Source of the DNA: Candidatus Eisenbacteria bacterium
GTDB lineage: Bacteria; Eisenbacteria; RBG-16-71-46; SZUA-252
Length of the DNA: 64,000 nt
Direction: 5' to 3'
Assembly (NCBI GenBank): GCA_005893275.1
Contig: VBOW01000014.1
Coordinates: forward strand, 94,850 to 158,849
Shown here piece after piece: positions 38,344 through 47,103 of the stretch. The notes under the pieces are model-generated. The model saw only the letters and a list, made by a program, of their open reading frames with translations, ran no database searches and was not told where the DNA came from. A program made the translations under genes and the position numbers. Within the stretch, counting starts at the first letter, position 1. Each line of letters begins with the position of its first letter.

Positions 38344-39315
38344 TCAGACCGCGCGGCGGATCTTCCGCGCGAGGCCGCCGGGCGTCCGCCGCGCGAGGCC
38401 CGAGAGCTCGAGCGCCAGGAGCGCGGCGGCCAGCTCGGAGGCGGTGAGCGATGCCGATTGGGCGAGGTGATCGAGCGGGAGGGGGCGTTCGCGCAGCGCG
38501 CGGTAGAGCGCCGCTTCGGCAGGAGCGAGCTCTTCGAGGCTCCCGGGGGCGACGCGCGACGCGCTCCTCGCGCCCGGCCCCGGGCTCGCAAAAGCCTCAC
38601 CCCGCCCGGCGCGGTGGGGCGCTCGCGCGCCGCCCCTGACTGCCGGGATGAGCTCGAGCACGTCGTCCGCGTTTCGGACAAGCTTCGCGATCCCCTGGCG
38701 GATCAACGCGTGAGGGGCTTCGCCCAAAGGCTCACGGCAATCCCATGGGAGCGCGGCGACCGGCCGGCCGAGACGCGCGGCCTCGCCCGCTGTGATGAGC
38801 GATCCGCTCCTCGCGCGTCCTTGCACCACCACGACGACATCCGCGATCGCGGCGAGCAGCCGGTTTCGGGTCGCGAAGGTGCCGCGCGTGGCAGGGGCGC
38901 CGGGGGAAATCTCGCTCATGAGCCCGAGCGAACGAGAGAGTCTTGCCTGGAGGACCGCGTTCTCGCGGGGATACGCCTGATCGATGGCGGTCCCCAGCAC
39001 CGCCCCGCTCAGCCCGCCTGCGTCGAGGGCCCCTTCATGCGCCGCGGCATCGATCCCGCGCGCGAGGCCGCTCACCACGGCGGCGCCGCGCGCAACCATC
39101 GACCGGGCGAGGGAGCGCGCGACGTCGATGCCGTCCTCGGTCGCGTTCCGCGCTCCCACGATGGCGACCCACGGGCCGTCGTGATTCCAGGCTCCGAGGA
39201 GAAACACCCGGGGTGGCGGCGGCCGAAGCGCGCGGAGGCGATGAGGGTACTCCTCATCCGACGAATGAAGCGCGCGGACGTGGGGCCGCGCCTTGGGCTC
39301 CCTCCACCCCTCCAC
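38344..39315 (-). CDS. dprA: DNA processing protein DprA
   Basis: Loads RecA on incoming single-stranded DNA in natural transformation; 323 residues. The Rossmann core shows VAIVGARNATEDGIDVARSL, VVSGLARGIDAAAHEGALDA, EISPGAPATRGTFATRNRLL and VVVQGRARSGSLITAGEAAR, all standard. A C-terminal winged-helix-like part ends LARRTPGGLARKIRRAV. With a type IV pilus in the same window, competence is plausible but not shown. Confidence 0.94.
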   Translation of the reverse strand: MEGWREPKARPHVRALHSSDEEYPHRLRALRPPPPRVFLLGAWNHDGPWVAIVGARNATEDGIDVARSLARSMVARGAAVVSGLARGIDAAAHEGALDAGGLSGAVLGTAIDQAYPRENAVLQARLSRSLGLMSEISPGAPATRGTFATRNRLLAAIADVVVVVQGRARSGSLITAGEAARLGRPVAALPWDCREPLGEAPHALIRQGIAKLVRNADDVLELIPAVRGGARAPHRAGRGEAFASPGPGARSASRVAPGSLEELAPAEAALYRALRERPLPLDHLAQSASLTASELAAALLALELSGLARRTPGGLARKIRRAV

Positions 39316-39342
39316 CGGACCTCCCCGCGCGCCGAGGAGCGC

Positions 39343-39942
39343 TCAGCGTGCGGCCTGCTTCGCTTCGTCCGGCTCGCCGACGCCGAGCGGGTCACCCGCG
39401 GCCGCGGCGCCCCCCGCGTCGGCCTCGCCCGCCCGGTCCTCCATGTGGAGCAGGACCCGCCCCGCGACCTCGGGGTCCCGTTCCACGAGGCCGTCGAGCG
39501 CGAACCGCTTCGCACGCTCGGGGAGCGTTTCGAAGGCTTGGGCGAGCTCCCGCGTCGCGAGCTCATTCCGGCAGAGGAGAAGCAGCGCGTCCCAGACCGC
39601 GTCGCGTACCGTGCGATTCGGGTCCTTGAGCATCTCCACGAGCGGGGCCGCGGCACGTGGATTCCCCATACGGCCGAGCGCCAGAACCGCCGAGGCGCGC
39701 GTGTACCAGAGACCGGAGCCCAGGTACTGGACGAGGGGCTCCAGCACCGACTCCCCCATCGTGGCAAGCACCCGCGCGGCCTGATCCCTCAGAAACCAGC
39801 TCTCCTGCTGCAACACATCGAGGAGCACTTCGATGGACTCCTCGGTTGGATTCTGCGCGAGCTGCGTGATCCATCCGAGCTTTTCCTCCGCGTCCCTGTG
39901 CCTCAACTCCTCCCAGAGCCGGGTGACATCCTTGGCTACCAT
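39343..39942 (-). CDS. HEAT-repeat protein
   Basis: A 199-residue alpha-solenoid protein. Repeating helix pairs are visible as [40 protein letters not shown] and [20 protein letters not shown], spaced by about 31-40 residues, followed by an Ala/Gly-rich tail. Probably a protein-binding scaffold. The ATG at 39940-39942 has AAGGAG 8 bases upstream and overlaps the end of obgE by seven bases. Confidence 0.85.
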   Translation of the reverse strand: MVAKDVTRLWEELRHRDAEEKLGWITQLAQNPTEESIEVLLDVLQQESWFLRDQAARVLATMGESVLEPLVQYLGSGLWYTRASAVLALGRMGNPRAAAPLVEMLKDPNRTVRDAVWDALLLLCRNELATRELAQAFETLPERAKRFALDGLVERDPEVAGRVLLHMEDRAGEADAGGAAAAGDPLGVGEPDEAKQAAR

Positions 39943-40994
39943 GGTTCTCGCTCCTTCGTTCCGGCGACACGAGGGTCGCCGCCGACCCGCCCTTCCGCTG
40001 GCGTCTCGGCGCCGGCCGCGATCAACACTTCCCAAACAGCCGCGACGAGATCGTCCACTCCCGTCCCGGTCACGCCCGAGATCCACCCGCCCCACCGCGC
40101 CCCCTCGAGAGGGAACGGCGGGCCGCCGCGCGCCACCTCTCCCCTGAGGTCCGAGCGGCTCATCGCGACGACCGTGGGCTTTCTCGTTAAATCCTCGCTG
40201 TACTCCCTTAGTTCCCGTTTCAGCGTCGCCAGGTCCTTGGCGGGATCCGACGACATGCTATCCACGAGGATCAGGATGGTCCGCGTCCTTTGAATGTGCC
40301 GCAGGAACTCATGCCCGAGCCCCTTCCCCTGATGCGCCCCCTCGATGAGTCCCGGGAGATCGGCCATCACGAAGCTCTGGTCCTCGCGCGCGCGCACGAG
40401 GCCCAGATGCGGCTCGAGTGTCGTGAACGGGTAGTCCGCGATCTTGGGCCGCGCCGCGCTCACACGCGCGAGGAGCGTCGACTTCCCGACATTGGGGAAG
40501 CCCACGATGCCGACGTCGGCGATGAGCCGAAGCTCGAGGAGAAGCTTCCGCTCCTCCCCCGCCCCTCCCGGCTCCGCTTTTCGGGGCGCCTGCCGCGTGG
40601 ACGTCGCGAACCGCGCGTTCCCGCGTCCGCCCCGTCCCCCCTTCGCGGCCACAAACCGCGCCCCCGGCGCGACCAGATCGACAAGAAGATCTCCGCTCAA
40701 CTCGTCGTGCACGAGGGTGCCCGGGGGGACCGCCACCGTGACGTCCTGGCCCGAGCGGCCGCTCTTCTTGTTTCCCGATCCGTGCGCGCCCGACTCCGCC
40801 TCGAATCGCGCCCGAAATTGGAAATCGAGAAGCGTGCGCATGTGCTCGTTCACGACGAGGATCACGCTTCCGCCGTCTCCCCCATCCCCCCCGTCCGGCC
40901 CTCCCTTCGGCACGTATTTCTCGCGACGAAAGCTCACACACCCCGAGCCGCCGCGGCCGCCGATGACCGCGATCGACGCCCGATCGGCGAACAC
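39936..40994 (-). CDS. obgE: GTPase ObgE/CgtA
   Basis: Ribosome-assembly GTPase, 352 residues. The glycine-rich Obg fold opens the protein ([20 protein letters not shown], then [16 protein letters not shown]). The G-domain has G1 [12 protein letters not shown]2 [14 protein letters not shown] and G3 [20 protein letters not shown]. The base-specificity motif G4, normally NKxD, reads SRSD in VVAMSRSDL (40149-40160), which is unusual. G5 is near ISGVTGTG. It ends in a short basic tail without a C-terminal domain. Confidence 0.95.
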   Translation of the reverse strand: MFADRASIAVIGGRGGSGCVSFRREKYVPKGGPDGGDGGDGGSVILVVNEHMRTLLDFQFRARFEAESGAHGSGNKKSGRSGQDVTVAVPPGTLVHDELSGDLLVDLVAPGARFVAAKGGRGGRGNARFATSTRQAPRKAEPGGAGEERKLLLELRLIADVGIVGFPNVGKSTLLARVSAARPKIADYPFTTLEPHLGLVRAREDQSFVMADLPGLIEGAHQGKGLGHEFLRHIQRTRTILILVDSMSSDPAKDLATLKRELREYSEDLTRKPTVVAMSRSDLRGEVARGGPPFPLEGARWGGWISGVTGTGVDDLVAAVWEVLIAAGAETPAEGRVGGDPRVAGTKEREPW

Positions 40995-41006
40995 GCGCGC
41001 CCCGCC

Positions 41007-42086
41007 CTACCGAAGCGCGTCGATCACCGCATCCGCGGCGGCGCGGGTTCCCACCGCGGTCGGATCGTCCCGCTTCGGCTTCATGTCGTAGGTCACCTTC
41101 CCGCCCTCCCGGATCACCTGCGCGACCGCCCTCTCCAGCCGGTCGGCCGCCTCGCGTTCGTTGATATGGCGAAGCAGAAGCATCCCGCTCAGGATCATTC
41201 CGAACGGGTTCACCTTGTCCTGGCCCGCGTAACGCGGCGCGCTCCCGTGGGTCGGCTCGAAGAGCGCCGCCGTGTCGCCGAGGTTCGCCCCGGGCGCGAC
41301 GCCCAACCCCCCGATCAGCCCCGCCCCGAGGTCCGACAGGATGTCGCCGTAGAGATTCGGGAGCACGAGCACGTCGTAATTCTCAGGGGTCTGAACGAGC
41401 TGCATGCACATGTTGTCGACGATGCGATCCTCGAACGCGATGTCGGGAAATTCGCGCGCGGTCTTGCGCGCCACGTCGAGAAAGAGCCCGTCCGAGAACT
41501 TCATGATGTTGGCCTTGTGAACCGCCGTCACCTTGTTCCGTCCGTTCTTGTTCGCGTATGCGAAGGCGTGCCGCACGATGCGCTCGGTGGCGGCGACGCT
41601 GATCGGCTTGATCGAGATCCCGGCGTCTTCCGGAATTTCCCTCCTCGACTCGGACAGGACCAGCTCGCGCAGAGCGGCCGCGCCCTTGCTCCCCCGCTCG
41701 AACTCGATGCCCGCGTAGAGGTCCTCCGTGTTTTCGCGCACGATCACGAGATCGATCCTGTCGTATCGGGACCGGACGCCCGGGTAGGTCTTGCACGGTC
41801 GGATGCACGCGTAGAGGTCCAGCTCCTTTCGGAGCGAAACGTTCACGCTCCGGAATCCGGTTCCGACGGGGGTCGTGATCGGACCCTTGAGCCCGAGCTT
41901 GGTGCGGCGGAGCGAATCGAGCACGCGATCCGGGAGCGGGGTGCCCTCTTTCTTGAAGACCTCGAGCCCCGCGTGTTGCACGTCCCACTCGAAGGCAACG
42001 CCGGTCGCTTCGAGGACGCGGCGCGTGGCCTCCGTGATCTCGGGCCCGGTCCCGTCGCCCGGGATCAGCGTCACGCGATGCGCCAT
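41007..42086 (-). CDS. Isocitrate/isopropylmalate dehydrogenase family protein
   Basis: A 359-residue beta-decarboxylating dehydrogenase. It has LIPGDGTGPEITEATRRVLE at the N-terminus, the substrate-binding Arg cluster around RSVNVSLRKELDLYACIRPC, catalytic Tyr/Lys in NTEDLYAGIEFERG and VTAVHKANIMKFSDGLFLDV, the metal Asp in NLYGDILSDLGAGLIGGLGV, and FEPTHGSAPRYAGQDKVNPF. The pattern fits NAD-dependent isocitrate dehydrogenase best; homoisocitrate or tartrate as substrate cannot be excluded. Confidence 0.92.
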   Translation of the reverse strand: MAHRVTLIPGDGTGPEITEATRRVLEATGVAFEWDVQHAGLEVFKKEGTPLPDRVLDSLRRTKLGLKGPITTPVGTGFRSVNVSLRKELDLYACIRPCKTYPGVRSRYDRIDLVIVRENTEDLYAGIEFERGSKGAAALRELVLSESRREIPEDAGISIKPISVAATERIVRHAFAYANKNGRNKVTAVHKANIMKFSDGLFLDVARKTAREFPDIAFEDRIVDNMCMQLVQTPENYDVLVLPNLYGDILSDLGAGLIGGLGVAPGANLGDTAALFEPTHGSAPRYAGQDKVNPFGMILSGMLLLRHINEREAADRLERAVAQVIREGGKVTYDMKPKRDDPTAVGTRAAADAVIDALR

Positions 42087-42117
42087 CGGCCCCCTCTCGA
42101 TTTCAGCTTAGTCTTGG

Positions 42118-42123
42118 ATTGTA
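42118..42123 (-). promoter_or_regulatory. Possible -10 element upstream of the dehydrogenase gene
   Basis: TACAAT on the minus strand lies 32 bases before the dehydrogenase ATG in an AT-rich island. No good -35 box is seen at 16-18 bases. Confidence 0.3.
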
Positions 42124-42194
42124 ACTAATTGAATTCATGTCGCATGCGTGCTTCCGATCGGGGAAGACGGGGCGGTATTTCACGAGGACCCTGA

Positions 42195-42219
42195 AGCGTC
42201 GCATGAGCGCCGCGACGCT
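42195..42219. repeat. Inverted repeat, possible terminator of the aminotransferase-FmdB unit
   Basis: AGCGTCGC and GCGACGCT pair perfectly over a 9-base loop in the 168-base gap after FmdB. No T-run follows on the minus strand, so an intrinsic terminator is not proven. Confidence 0.5.
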
Positions 42220-42254
42220 ACCAAAAGCGGAGGAAGTGAGTCAAAGGAAAAGCC

Positions 42255-42539
42255 TTACGACTCCGGCGCTCGGCGCGGCTTCCGATCGCGGTCCTTGGAT
42301 TCACCTTTTGGCTTAGCCGGCTCGCCTGACTCCTTGCGCTTCTGTTCTTTATAGGAGGGGGATCGGTAGTCGGTCGTGTAAAAACCGCTGCCCTTGAAGA
42401 CGATCCCGGCGCCCCCGCCGAGCAGCCGCCGGACCTTGCCGCGGCATTTCGGGCACCGCTTTCGCGGCGGCTCGGTCATCGATTGGAACACCTCGAATCG
42501 GTGTCGGCACTTCTCGCATTCGTATTCGTACGTCGGCAT
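42255..42539 (-). CDS. FmdB-family zinc-ribbon protein
   Basis: A 94-residue protein starting MPTYEYECEKCRHRFEVFQS, then KRCPKCRGKVRRLLGGGAGI and FKGSGFYTTDY. The two CxxC pairs form a rubredoxin-like zinc ribbon. The C-terminal half is a charged, probably disordered tail. It is thought to be regulatory in the FmdB group, but the function is not established. It starts 13 bases after the aminotransferase stop. Confidence 0.92.
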   Translation of the reverse strand: MPTYEYECEKCRHRFEVFQSMTEPPRKRCPKCRGKVRRLLGGGAGIVFKGSGFYTTDYRSPSYKEQKRKESGEPAKPKGESKDRDRKPRRAPES

Positions 42540-42552
42540 CAACCCTCTCCTC

Positions 42553-43743
42553 TCACATCCTGTCCAGCGCGGTCTCGAGCCGGTTGAGCCCCTCCTCGAG
42601 TTCGCGATCGGCGATGGCGTAGGAAAGACGCAGGTGTCCTTCCATGCCGAAGGCGGAGCCCGGGACGCAAACGATCCGGGCTTCGTCGATCAGAAAATCG
42701 CTGAGCTCCGCCGAGTTCGTCACACCGTTCCGGGCCGAGCGGATTCGTTCGCTCATGTCCGGAAAAGCATAGAAGGCCCCGTCGGGCGCCGCAAGCCGGA
42801 CGCCTCGGATGCGGCCGAGCCGCCCGGTGATCGTATCGCGGCGGCGCGCGAAACATTCCCGCATCATCCGGATGGAGTCCCGGGGGCCGGTGAACGCGCG
42901 GAGCGCCGCGAACTGGGAGACGGCCGCGGGATTCGAGGTCGATTGACCCTGAAGCCGCTCCATGCCCTCGGCCAGGTCGGCGGGCGCGGCCGCGAATCCG
43001 ATTCGCCACCCGGTCATCGCCCAGGTCTTCGAGACGCCCCCGATCACGACGGTGCGGTCGTGAAGATCCGGGTGAAGCGAAGCGATGCTCACGTGACGCG
43101 CGTTCCCGAATACGAGCTGCTCGTAGATTTCGTCGGAGAGAACGTAGAGCCCGCTGCGGCGCACCACCTCCCCGAGCCCCACGAGCTCTTCCCGCGAATA
43201 GACGGCGCCCGATGGATTGTTGGGGCTGTTCAGGACGAGGAGCTTGGACCGGGGGGTGATCGCCCTCTCGAGCTCCTCCGCGCCGATCTTCATGCTTCCG
43301 TGCCTGGGAGGAACGAAGACCGGCTCGCCCCCCGCGAGCCGAACCAGCTCGGGGAACGTGACCCAGTACGGCACCGGGCAGAGCACCTCGTCCCCCGGCT
43401 CGACCACCGTGAAGATCGCGTTCCAGATCGCGTGCTTCGCGCCGTTCGAGACCACAATCTGCGACGGCGTGTACTCGAGCCCGTTTTCGCGCTTGAGATT
43501 CTCGGCGATGGCCGCGCGCAGCTCCGCCACGCCTCCGACCGCGGTATAGCGGGTGTGACCCGCGCGGATCGCCTGAATGCCCGCCTCCCGGACATCCTCG
43601 GGAGTGTCGAAGTCCGGTTCCCCGGCCGCGAAGGAAATGACCGAATGCCCTTGCGCCTTGAGCTCGCGCGCCCGGGCTCCGAGCGCCAGGGTCTCCGAGG
43701 GCTTCAACGCGCGCACGCGGGCGGAGACGCGCCCTCCCTTCAT
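42553..43743 (-). CDS. Class I/II PLP-dependent aminotransferase (aspartate aminotransferase type)
   Basis: A 396-residue fold-type I aminotransferase. It has FAAGEPDFDTPEDVREAGIQ, HTRYTAVGGVAELRAAIAEN, NSPNNPSGAVYSREEL and YVLSDEIYEQLVFG. The PLP lysine is in GGVSKTWAMTGWRIGFAAAP. This is the aspartate/prephenate aminotransferase subgroup Ib, so aspartate, tyrosine or prephenate are likely substrates. The ATG overlaps the coaD stop (ATGA). Confidence 0.93.
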   Translation of the reverse strand: MKGGRVSARVRALKPSETLALGARARELKAQGHSVISFAAGEPDFDTPEDVREAGIQAIRAGHTRYTAVGGVAELRAAIAENLKRENGLEYTPSQIVVSNGAKHAIWNAIFTVVEPGDEVLCPVPYWVTFPELVRLAGGEPVFVPPRHGSMKIGAEELERAITPRSKLLVLNSPNNPSGAVYSREELVGLGEVVRRSGLYVLSDEIYEQLVFGNARHVSIASLHPDLHDRTVVIGGVSKTWAMTGWRIGFAAAPADLAEGMERLQGQSTSNPAAVSQFAALRAFTGPRDSIRMMRECFARRRDTITGRLGRIRGVRLAAPDGAFYAFPDMSERIRSARNGVTNSAELSDFLIDEARIVCVPGSAFGMEGHLRLSYAIADRELEEGLNRLETALDRM

Positions 43744-44225
43744 CGCGCCTGCCTCAAGCGCTCGCGGAGGCGCGCCGCCACGTTCGGGGGCACGAGTCCC
43801 TCGATCGCTCCGCCGTATCGCGCGATCTCCTTCACGAGCGAGGCGTTCAGATACGTATAGGTTTCGCTCGGCATCAGGAACACGGTCTCGATCTCGTCGT
43901 GCAGCCGACGGTTCATGAGCGCCATCTGGAATTCGTATTCGAAATCGGAGATGAAGCGAAGCCCCCGGACCAGGATCGGAATCTTCCGCTGCTTCGCGAA
44001 GTCGACGAGAAGCCCCGCGAACGGCTCGACCGTGATCCGGCCGAGCGAGGAGGAGGCCTCGCGGATCATTTCCACGCGCTCCGCCTGGGTGAAAATCACG
44101 CCCTTCTCGGCGCGCTCGGCGACCGCGACGGTCAAGGAATCGAACATCCGGATCGCCCGCTGCATCAGGTCCAGATGCCCGTTCGTGACCGGGTCGAACG
44201 TCCCGGCGAACACTGCGCCTCTCAT
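43740..44225 (-). CDS. coaD: Phosphopantetheine adenylyltransferase
   Basis: Penultimate step of coenzyme A synthesis; 161 residues. Nucleotidyltransferase motif GTFDPVTNGHLDLMQRAIRM (HxGH form TNGH), VRGLRFISDFEYEFQMALMN, and the C-terminal YLNASLVKEIARYGG corresponding to the ISSTxIR-like nucleotide-binding region. It follows rsmD by 22 bases, the very common rsmD-coaD pair. Confidence 0.97.
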   Translation of the reverse strand: MRGAVFAGTFDPVTNGHLDLMQRAIRMFDSLTVAVAERAEKGVIFTQAERVEMIREASSSLGRITVEPFAGLLVDFAKQRKIPILVRGLRFISDFEYEFQMALMNRRLHDEIETVFLMPSETYTYLNASLVKEIARYGGAIEGLVPPNVAARLRERLRQAR

Positions 44226-44247
44226 GCGCCTCCTTTCGGCTCGAGGT

Positions 44248-44808
44248 TCACTTGCAACGGGCGCGATAGAACGCGACCGTGGTATCGGAATAGGTCCGCT
44301 CGGTCGCGAGCTGGAATGCGGGCGGTTCCCGTGCCTCGGTTCCCTTCTGTCGCTCGTATACGACGAGCCCGCCCTCCTCGGGCCACGGAAGATCCGCGAG
44401 GCGCTCGAGCCAGCGCGGTCCGGCGCCTCCTTCGTAGGGAGGGTCCAGGAACACGAGATCGAACGGACCCAGGACCCCCGGCGGCAGCTCGACCCTCGAG
44501 AGATCGGCCTCCTGCACCGACGCCCGATCGGAGAGGCCCAGCCTTGCCAGGTTTTCCCTCAGCGCCCTCGCGACGGCCCGGTTGCGCTCGAGGAACGTGG
44601 CCTCCGCGGCGCCGCGGCTCAGCGCCTCGATTCCGAGGGCGCCCGTCCCCGCGTAGAGGTCGAGAACCCGCGCCCGCTGGACCGCGCGCGGCCCCAGCAC
44701 GTCGAACACCGCCTCCCGGGTCCGCGCGGCCGTCGGGCGAACCCCGCGATCGGGCACCCGGATCCGGCGCCCGCGGAGATCGCCCCCTACGATTCGGACG
44801 AACCCCAT
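44248..44808 (-). CDS. rsmD: 16S rRNA (guanine966-N2)-methyltransferase
   Basis: A 186-residue Rossmann methyltransferase. It has RIVGGDLRGRRIRVPDRGVR at the start, the SAM motif VLDLYAGTGALGIEALSRGA and the catalytic DPPY in FDLVFLDPPYEGG. The ATG at 44806-44808 was chosen because the longer frame runs through aroK with no homology. It overlaps aroK by 22 bases. Confidence 0.95.
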   Translation of the reverse strand: MGFVRIVGGDLRGRRIRVPDRGVRPTAARTREAVFDVLGPRAVQRARVLDLYAGTGALGIEALSRGAAEATFLERNRAVARALRENLARLGLSDRASVQEADLSRVELPPGVLGPFDLVFLDPPYEGGAGPRWLERLADLPWPEEGGLVVYERQKGTEAREPPAFQLATERTYSDTTVAFYRARCK

Positions 44809-45335
44809 CGTGCCTGAAACGCGGGAAGGAGCGCCACGATGCGATCGGCGACTTCCTCGGGACCGGATCCTCCGGTCTCGACCGAAGCGTCGGCCGCCTC
44901 GGCGTAGGCCTCCGCCCGCGCGGCAAGAAGCTCGCTCAGGCGCTGCGCGAGCGGCGCGCCGCGCAGGAGCGGCCGCTCCGGCGAGCCCGCCGCGCCGAGA
45001 CGCGCCGCCGCCGTCTCCGGCTCGACGCGAAGCCACACGACGCGCGCCCTCTCTTTCAGGAGCGCCCGGTTCCGGACACGGCCCAGGATTCCCCCGCCGC
45101 ACGCCACCACGCGCGGGCGGCTTCCGTCGAGCGCCCGCGCCAACGCCCCCGATTCCAAATCCCGAAAGCGCTCCTCTCCTTCCGCATCGAGAATCGCGGG
45201 CACGGTGGCGCCCGCGAGGCGCTCGATCTCCCGGTCCAGATCGACGCTCTCGAATCCCAAGCGCCCCGCGAGGAGCGGCGCCAGGGTGCTCTTTCCAGCG
45301 CCCGGCAAGCCGATCAGAGCGATGCGCGCGACCAG
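44787..45335 (-). CDS. aroK: Shikimate kinase, likely CTG start
   Basis: Phosphorylates shikimate; about 182 residues. The P-loop ALIGLPGAGKSTLAPLLAGR, FESVDLDREIERLAG (substrate DxD) and VVACGGGILGR are present, with the lid Arg in SPERPLLRG. The first usual start, TTG at 45308, would remove the first beta-strand. An in-frame CTG at 45333-45335 keeps VARIALIGLPGAGKS and has GAGGAG 5 bases upstream. No ATG, GTG or TTG exists in that stretch. It lies past the pilQ terminator, so it may use its own promoter. Confidence 0.92.
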   Translation of the reverse strand: MVARIALIGLPGAGKSTLAPLLAGRLGFESVDLDREIERLAGATVPAILDAEGEERFRDLESGALARALDGSRPRVVACGGGILGRVRNRALLKERARVVWLRVEPETAAARLGAAGSPERPLLRGAPLAQRLSELLAARAEAYAEAADASVETGGSGPEEVADRIVALLPAFQARWGSSES

Positions 45336-45356
45336 GGACTCTCCTCGACGGTGAAA

Positions 45357-45387
45357 TGAAAACGGGGTCCTTCCCGTGAAGGACCCC
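45357..45387 (-). terminator. Intrinsic terminator of the pilMNOPQ operon
   Basis: On the minus strand GGGGTCCTT pairs with AAGGACCCC over a 6-base loop and is followed by GTTTTCATTT. It lies 45 bases after the pilQ stop. Confidence 0.75.
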
Positions 45388-45432
45388 GCAGTATACCCCG
45401 TGTCCGCCGCCCGCGAAAGCGGCGCGCCGGCC

Positions 45433-47103
45433 TTAACCCTTCGGCGTCACACCCTCGCCCAGAATCTTCGGCGTCACGAAGATGAGGAGCTCCCGCTTCT
45501 GATGCGTCGTGGAATTGGAGCGGAAGAGATTTCCGAGGAGCGGCACATCCATGAGGACCGGAACGCCGCGCTTCGTCGTGCTCTCGTTGCTCCGGATGAG
45601 GCCGCCGATCACCGCCGTCTCGCCGTCGTTCACCATCACGCGCGTGTCGGCCATGGTCGTGTTGATGATAATGCCTCCCTGCACCGTCGCCTGGGACGCC
45701 AGGTCCGACACTTCCGGATGGACGTCCATGGTGATCCTGTTCCCCGTATTGATGTGCGGCGTCACGCTGAGCTTGATTCCGATCGTCGTGAGCTGCGTCA
45801 CGGCGTTCCCCGCGAAGTCCTGGACGATAAGCGGGATCTGCTTGCCGACCACGACCGAGGCTTCGCGGTTGTTCACCGTCGTGATGCGCGGGTTGGAGAT
45901 GATGTTCGCCTTGTTCTGGCTCTCGAGCGCCTGGAGGGTCGCGTCGAAGGTGCCGAACGCCTTGATCGTTCCGAGCCTGACAAGCCCGGCGGGATTCGTT
46001 ACGTCGGCCGCGTTCACGTCCGCGTTCTCGCTGGCGCCCGCGTCGAAGAGGTCGAGGTTGTGCGCTCCCCAGCTGATGCCCAGATCGCGCGTCGCCGAAG
46101 CGTCCACGTCCACGAGCCGGGCCACGATCTCCACCTGGGGCGTTCTCGTATCGAGATTGCGCACCATGGCGTCGACCTGGTCGAGGCGGTCCGCGATGTC
46201 GGTCACGATGAGCGAATTCGAACGATCGTCCACCTCGATGTGCCCGCGCTTGGTCAGGGTCTTCTCCACCGACCGCGCCATTTCTTTCGAGTTCGCGTAA
46301 TTCACCGGCAGGATGCGGGTCTCGAGCGGCAGGAGCTCCTCCTGCGAGCGCTCCGCCGTGCGCCGTTCCAGCTCTTCCTTGCGCAGCGTGTCGAGGTTCG
46401 AGACGAGGATCGTCTGGCCGGTCTCGACCATGCCGAGCCCCTGGGACTTGAGCACGATGTCGAGCGCGTGGCGCCACGGCACGTTGCGGAGCCTCAGCGT
46501 GACTTCCCCCTTCACTTCCTTGCTCGCGACGATGTTCTTGCCGCTGAACTCGGAGAGGCTTCTCAGCACGGTCTGGATGTCGGCGCCCTGGACATCGAGC
46601 GACATCCGCCGCCCGTCGCTGGGCTGCATGTGGTCGGAATCAGCCGGCATCGCCGGCTCCTTCGAGCTCGGAGTCTGAGGCACCTCGACCGCGAGCACGA
46701 GATTGTTCCCGACGCTGCTCAGGGCGTAGGAGGAAGCCTGCGAGAGATCCACGACGATCCGGGCTCCAGCTTCCTTGCCCCAGCCCATTTCGCTCGCGCG
46801 GACCGCCTTGATCGAGGACCCCTCGCGTCCCGACCAGGAGCGCTCGCTGAAGCTGAGCTGCGATCCCGGACAGTCCACGACGATCCGGTCCGGCGATTCG
46901 AGCGTGAAATCGTGATAGTTGAGCGGGGCATCCCCCTCGATGACGACCTGCGTCGCGGAACCCGCTTCCTTCATCGAGACGCTCTTGACGGTTGCCGCGA
47001 ACGCCGGGGAGGCGACCGTAAGAAGGGCCGCCGTCAGCGCCGCGATCCGGCCGCCCCAGCGGCCCGTGCGCGCGAAGCTAGTTTCGAGTCGCATTCTTGT
47101 CAC
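45433..47103 (-). CDS. pilQ: Type IV pilus secretin PilQ
   Basis: Outer-membrane secretin pore for the pilus, 556 residues. Signal peptide (RIAALTAALLTVASPAFA), one AMIN domain (ATQVVIEGDAPLNYHDFTLE), a secretin N0/STN domain (RRMSLDVQGADIQTVLRSLS), one N1-type domain (ILPVNYANSKEMARSVEKTL), then the secretin core VPVLMDVPLLGNLFRSN and KRELLIFVTPKIL. It is shorter than PilQ with several AMIN domains. Last gene of pilMNOPQ; it overlaps pilP by 26 bases. Confidence 0.96.
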   Translation of the reverse strand: MTRMRLETSFARTGRWGGRIAALTAALLTVASPAFAATVKSVSMKEAGSATQVVIEGDAPLNYHDFTLESPDRIVVDCPGSQLSFSERSWSGREGSSIKAVRASEMGWGKEAGARIVVDLSQASSYALSSVGNNLVLAVEVPQTPSSKEPAMPADSDHMQPSDGRRMSLDVQGADIQTVLRSLSEFSGKNIVASKEVKGEVTLRLRNVPWRHALDIVLKSQGLGMVETGQTILVSNLDTLRKEELERRTAERSQEELLPLETRILPVNYANSKEMARSVEKTLTKRGHIEVDDRSNSLIVTDIADRLDQVDAMVRNLDTRTPQVEIVARLVDVDASATRDLGISWGAHNLDLFDAGASENADVNAADVTNPAGLVRLGTIKAFGTFDATLQALESQNKANIISNPRITTVNNREASVVVGKQIPLIVQDFAGNAVTQLTTIGIKLSVTPHINTGNRITMDVHPEVSDLASQATVQGGIIINTTMADTRVMVNDGETAVIGGLIRSNESTTKRGVPVLMDVPLLGNLFRSNSTTHQKRELLIFVTPKILGEGVTPKG

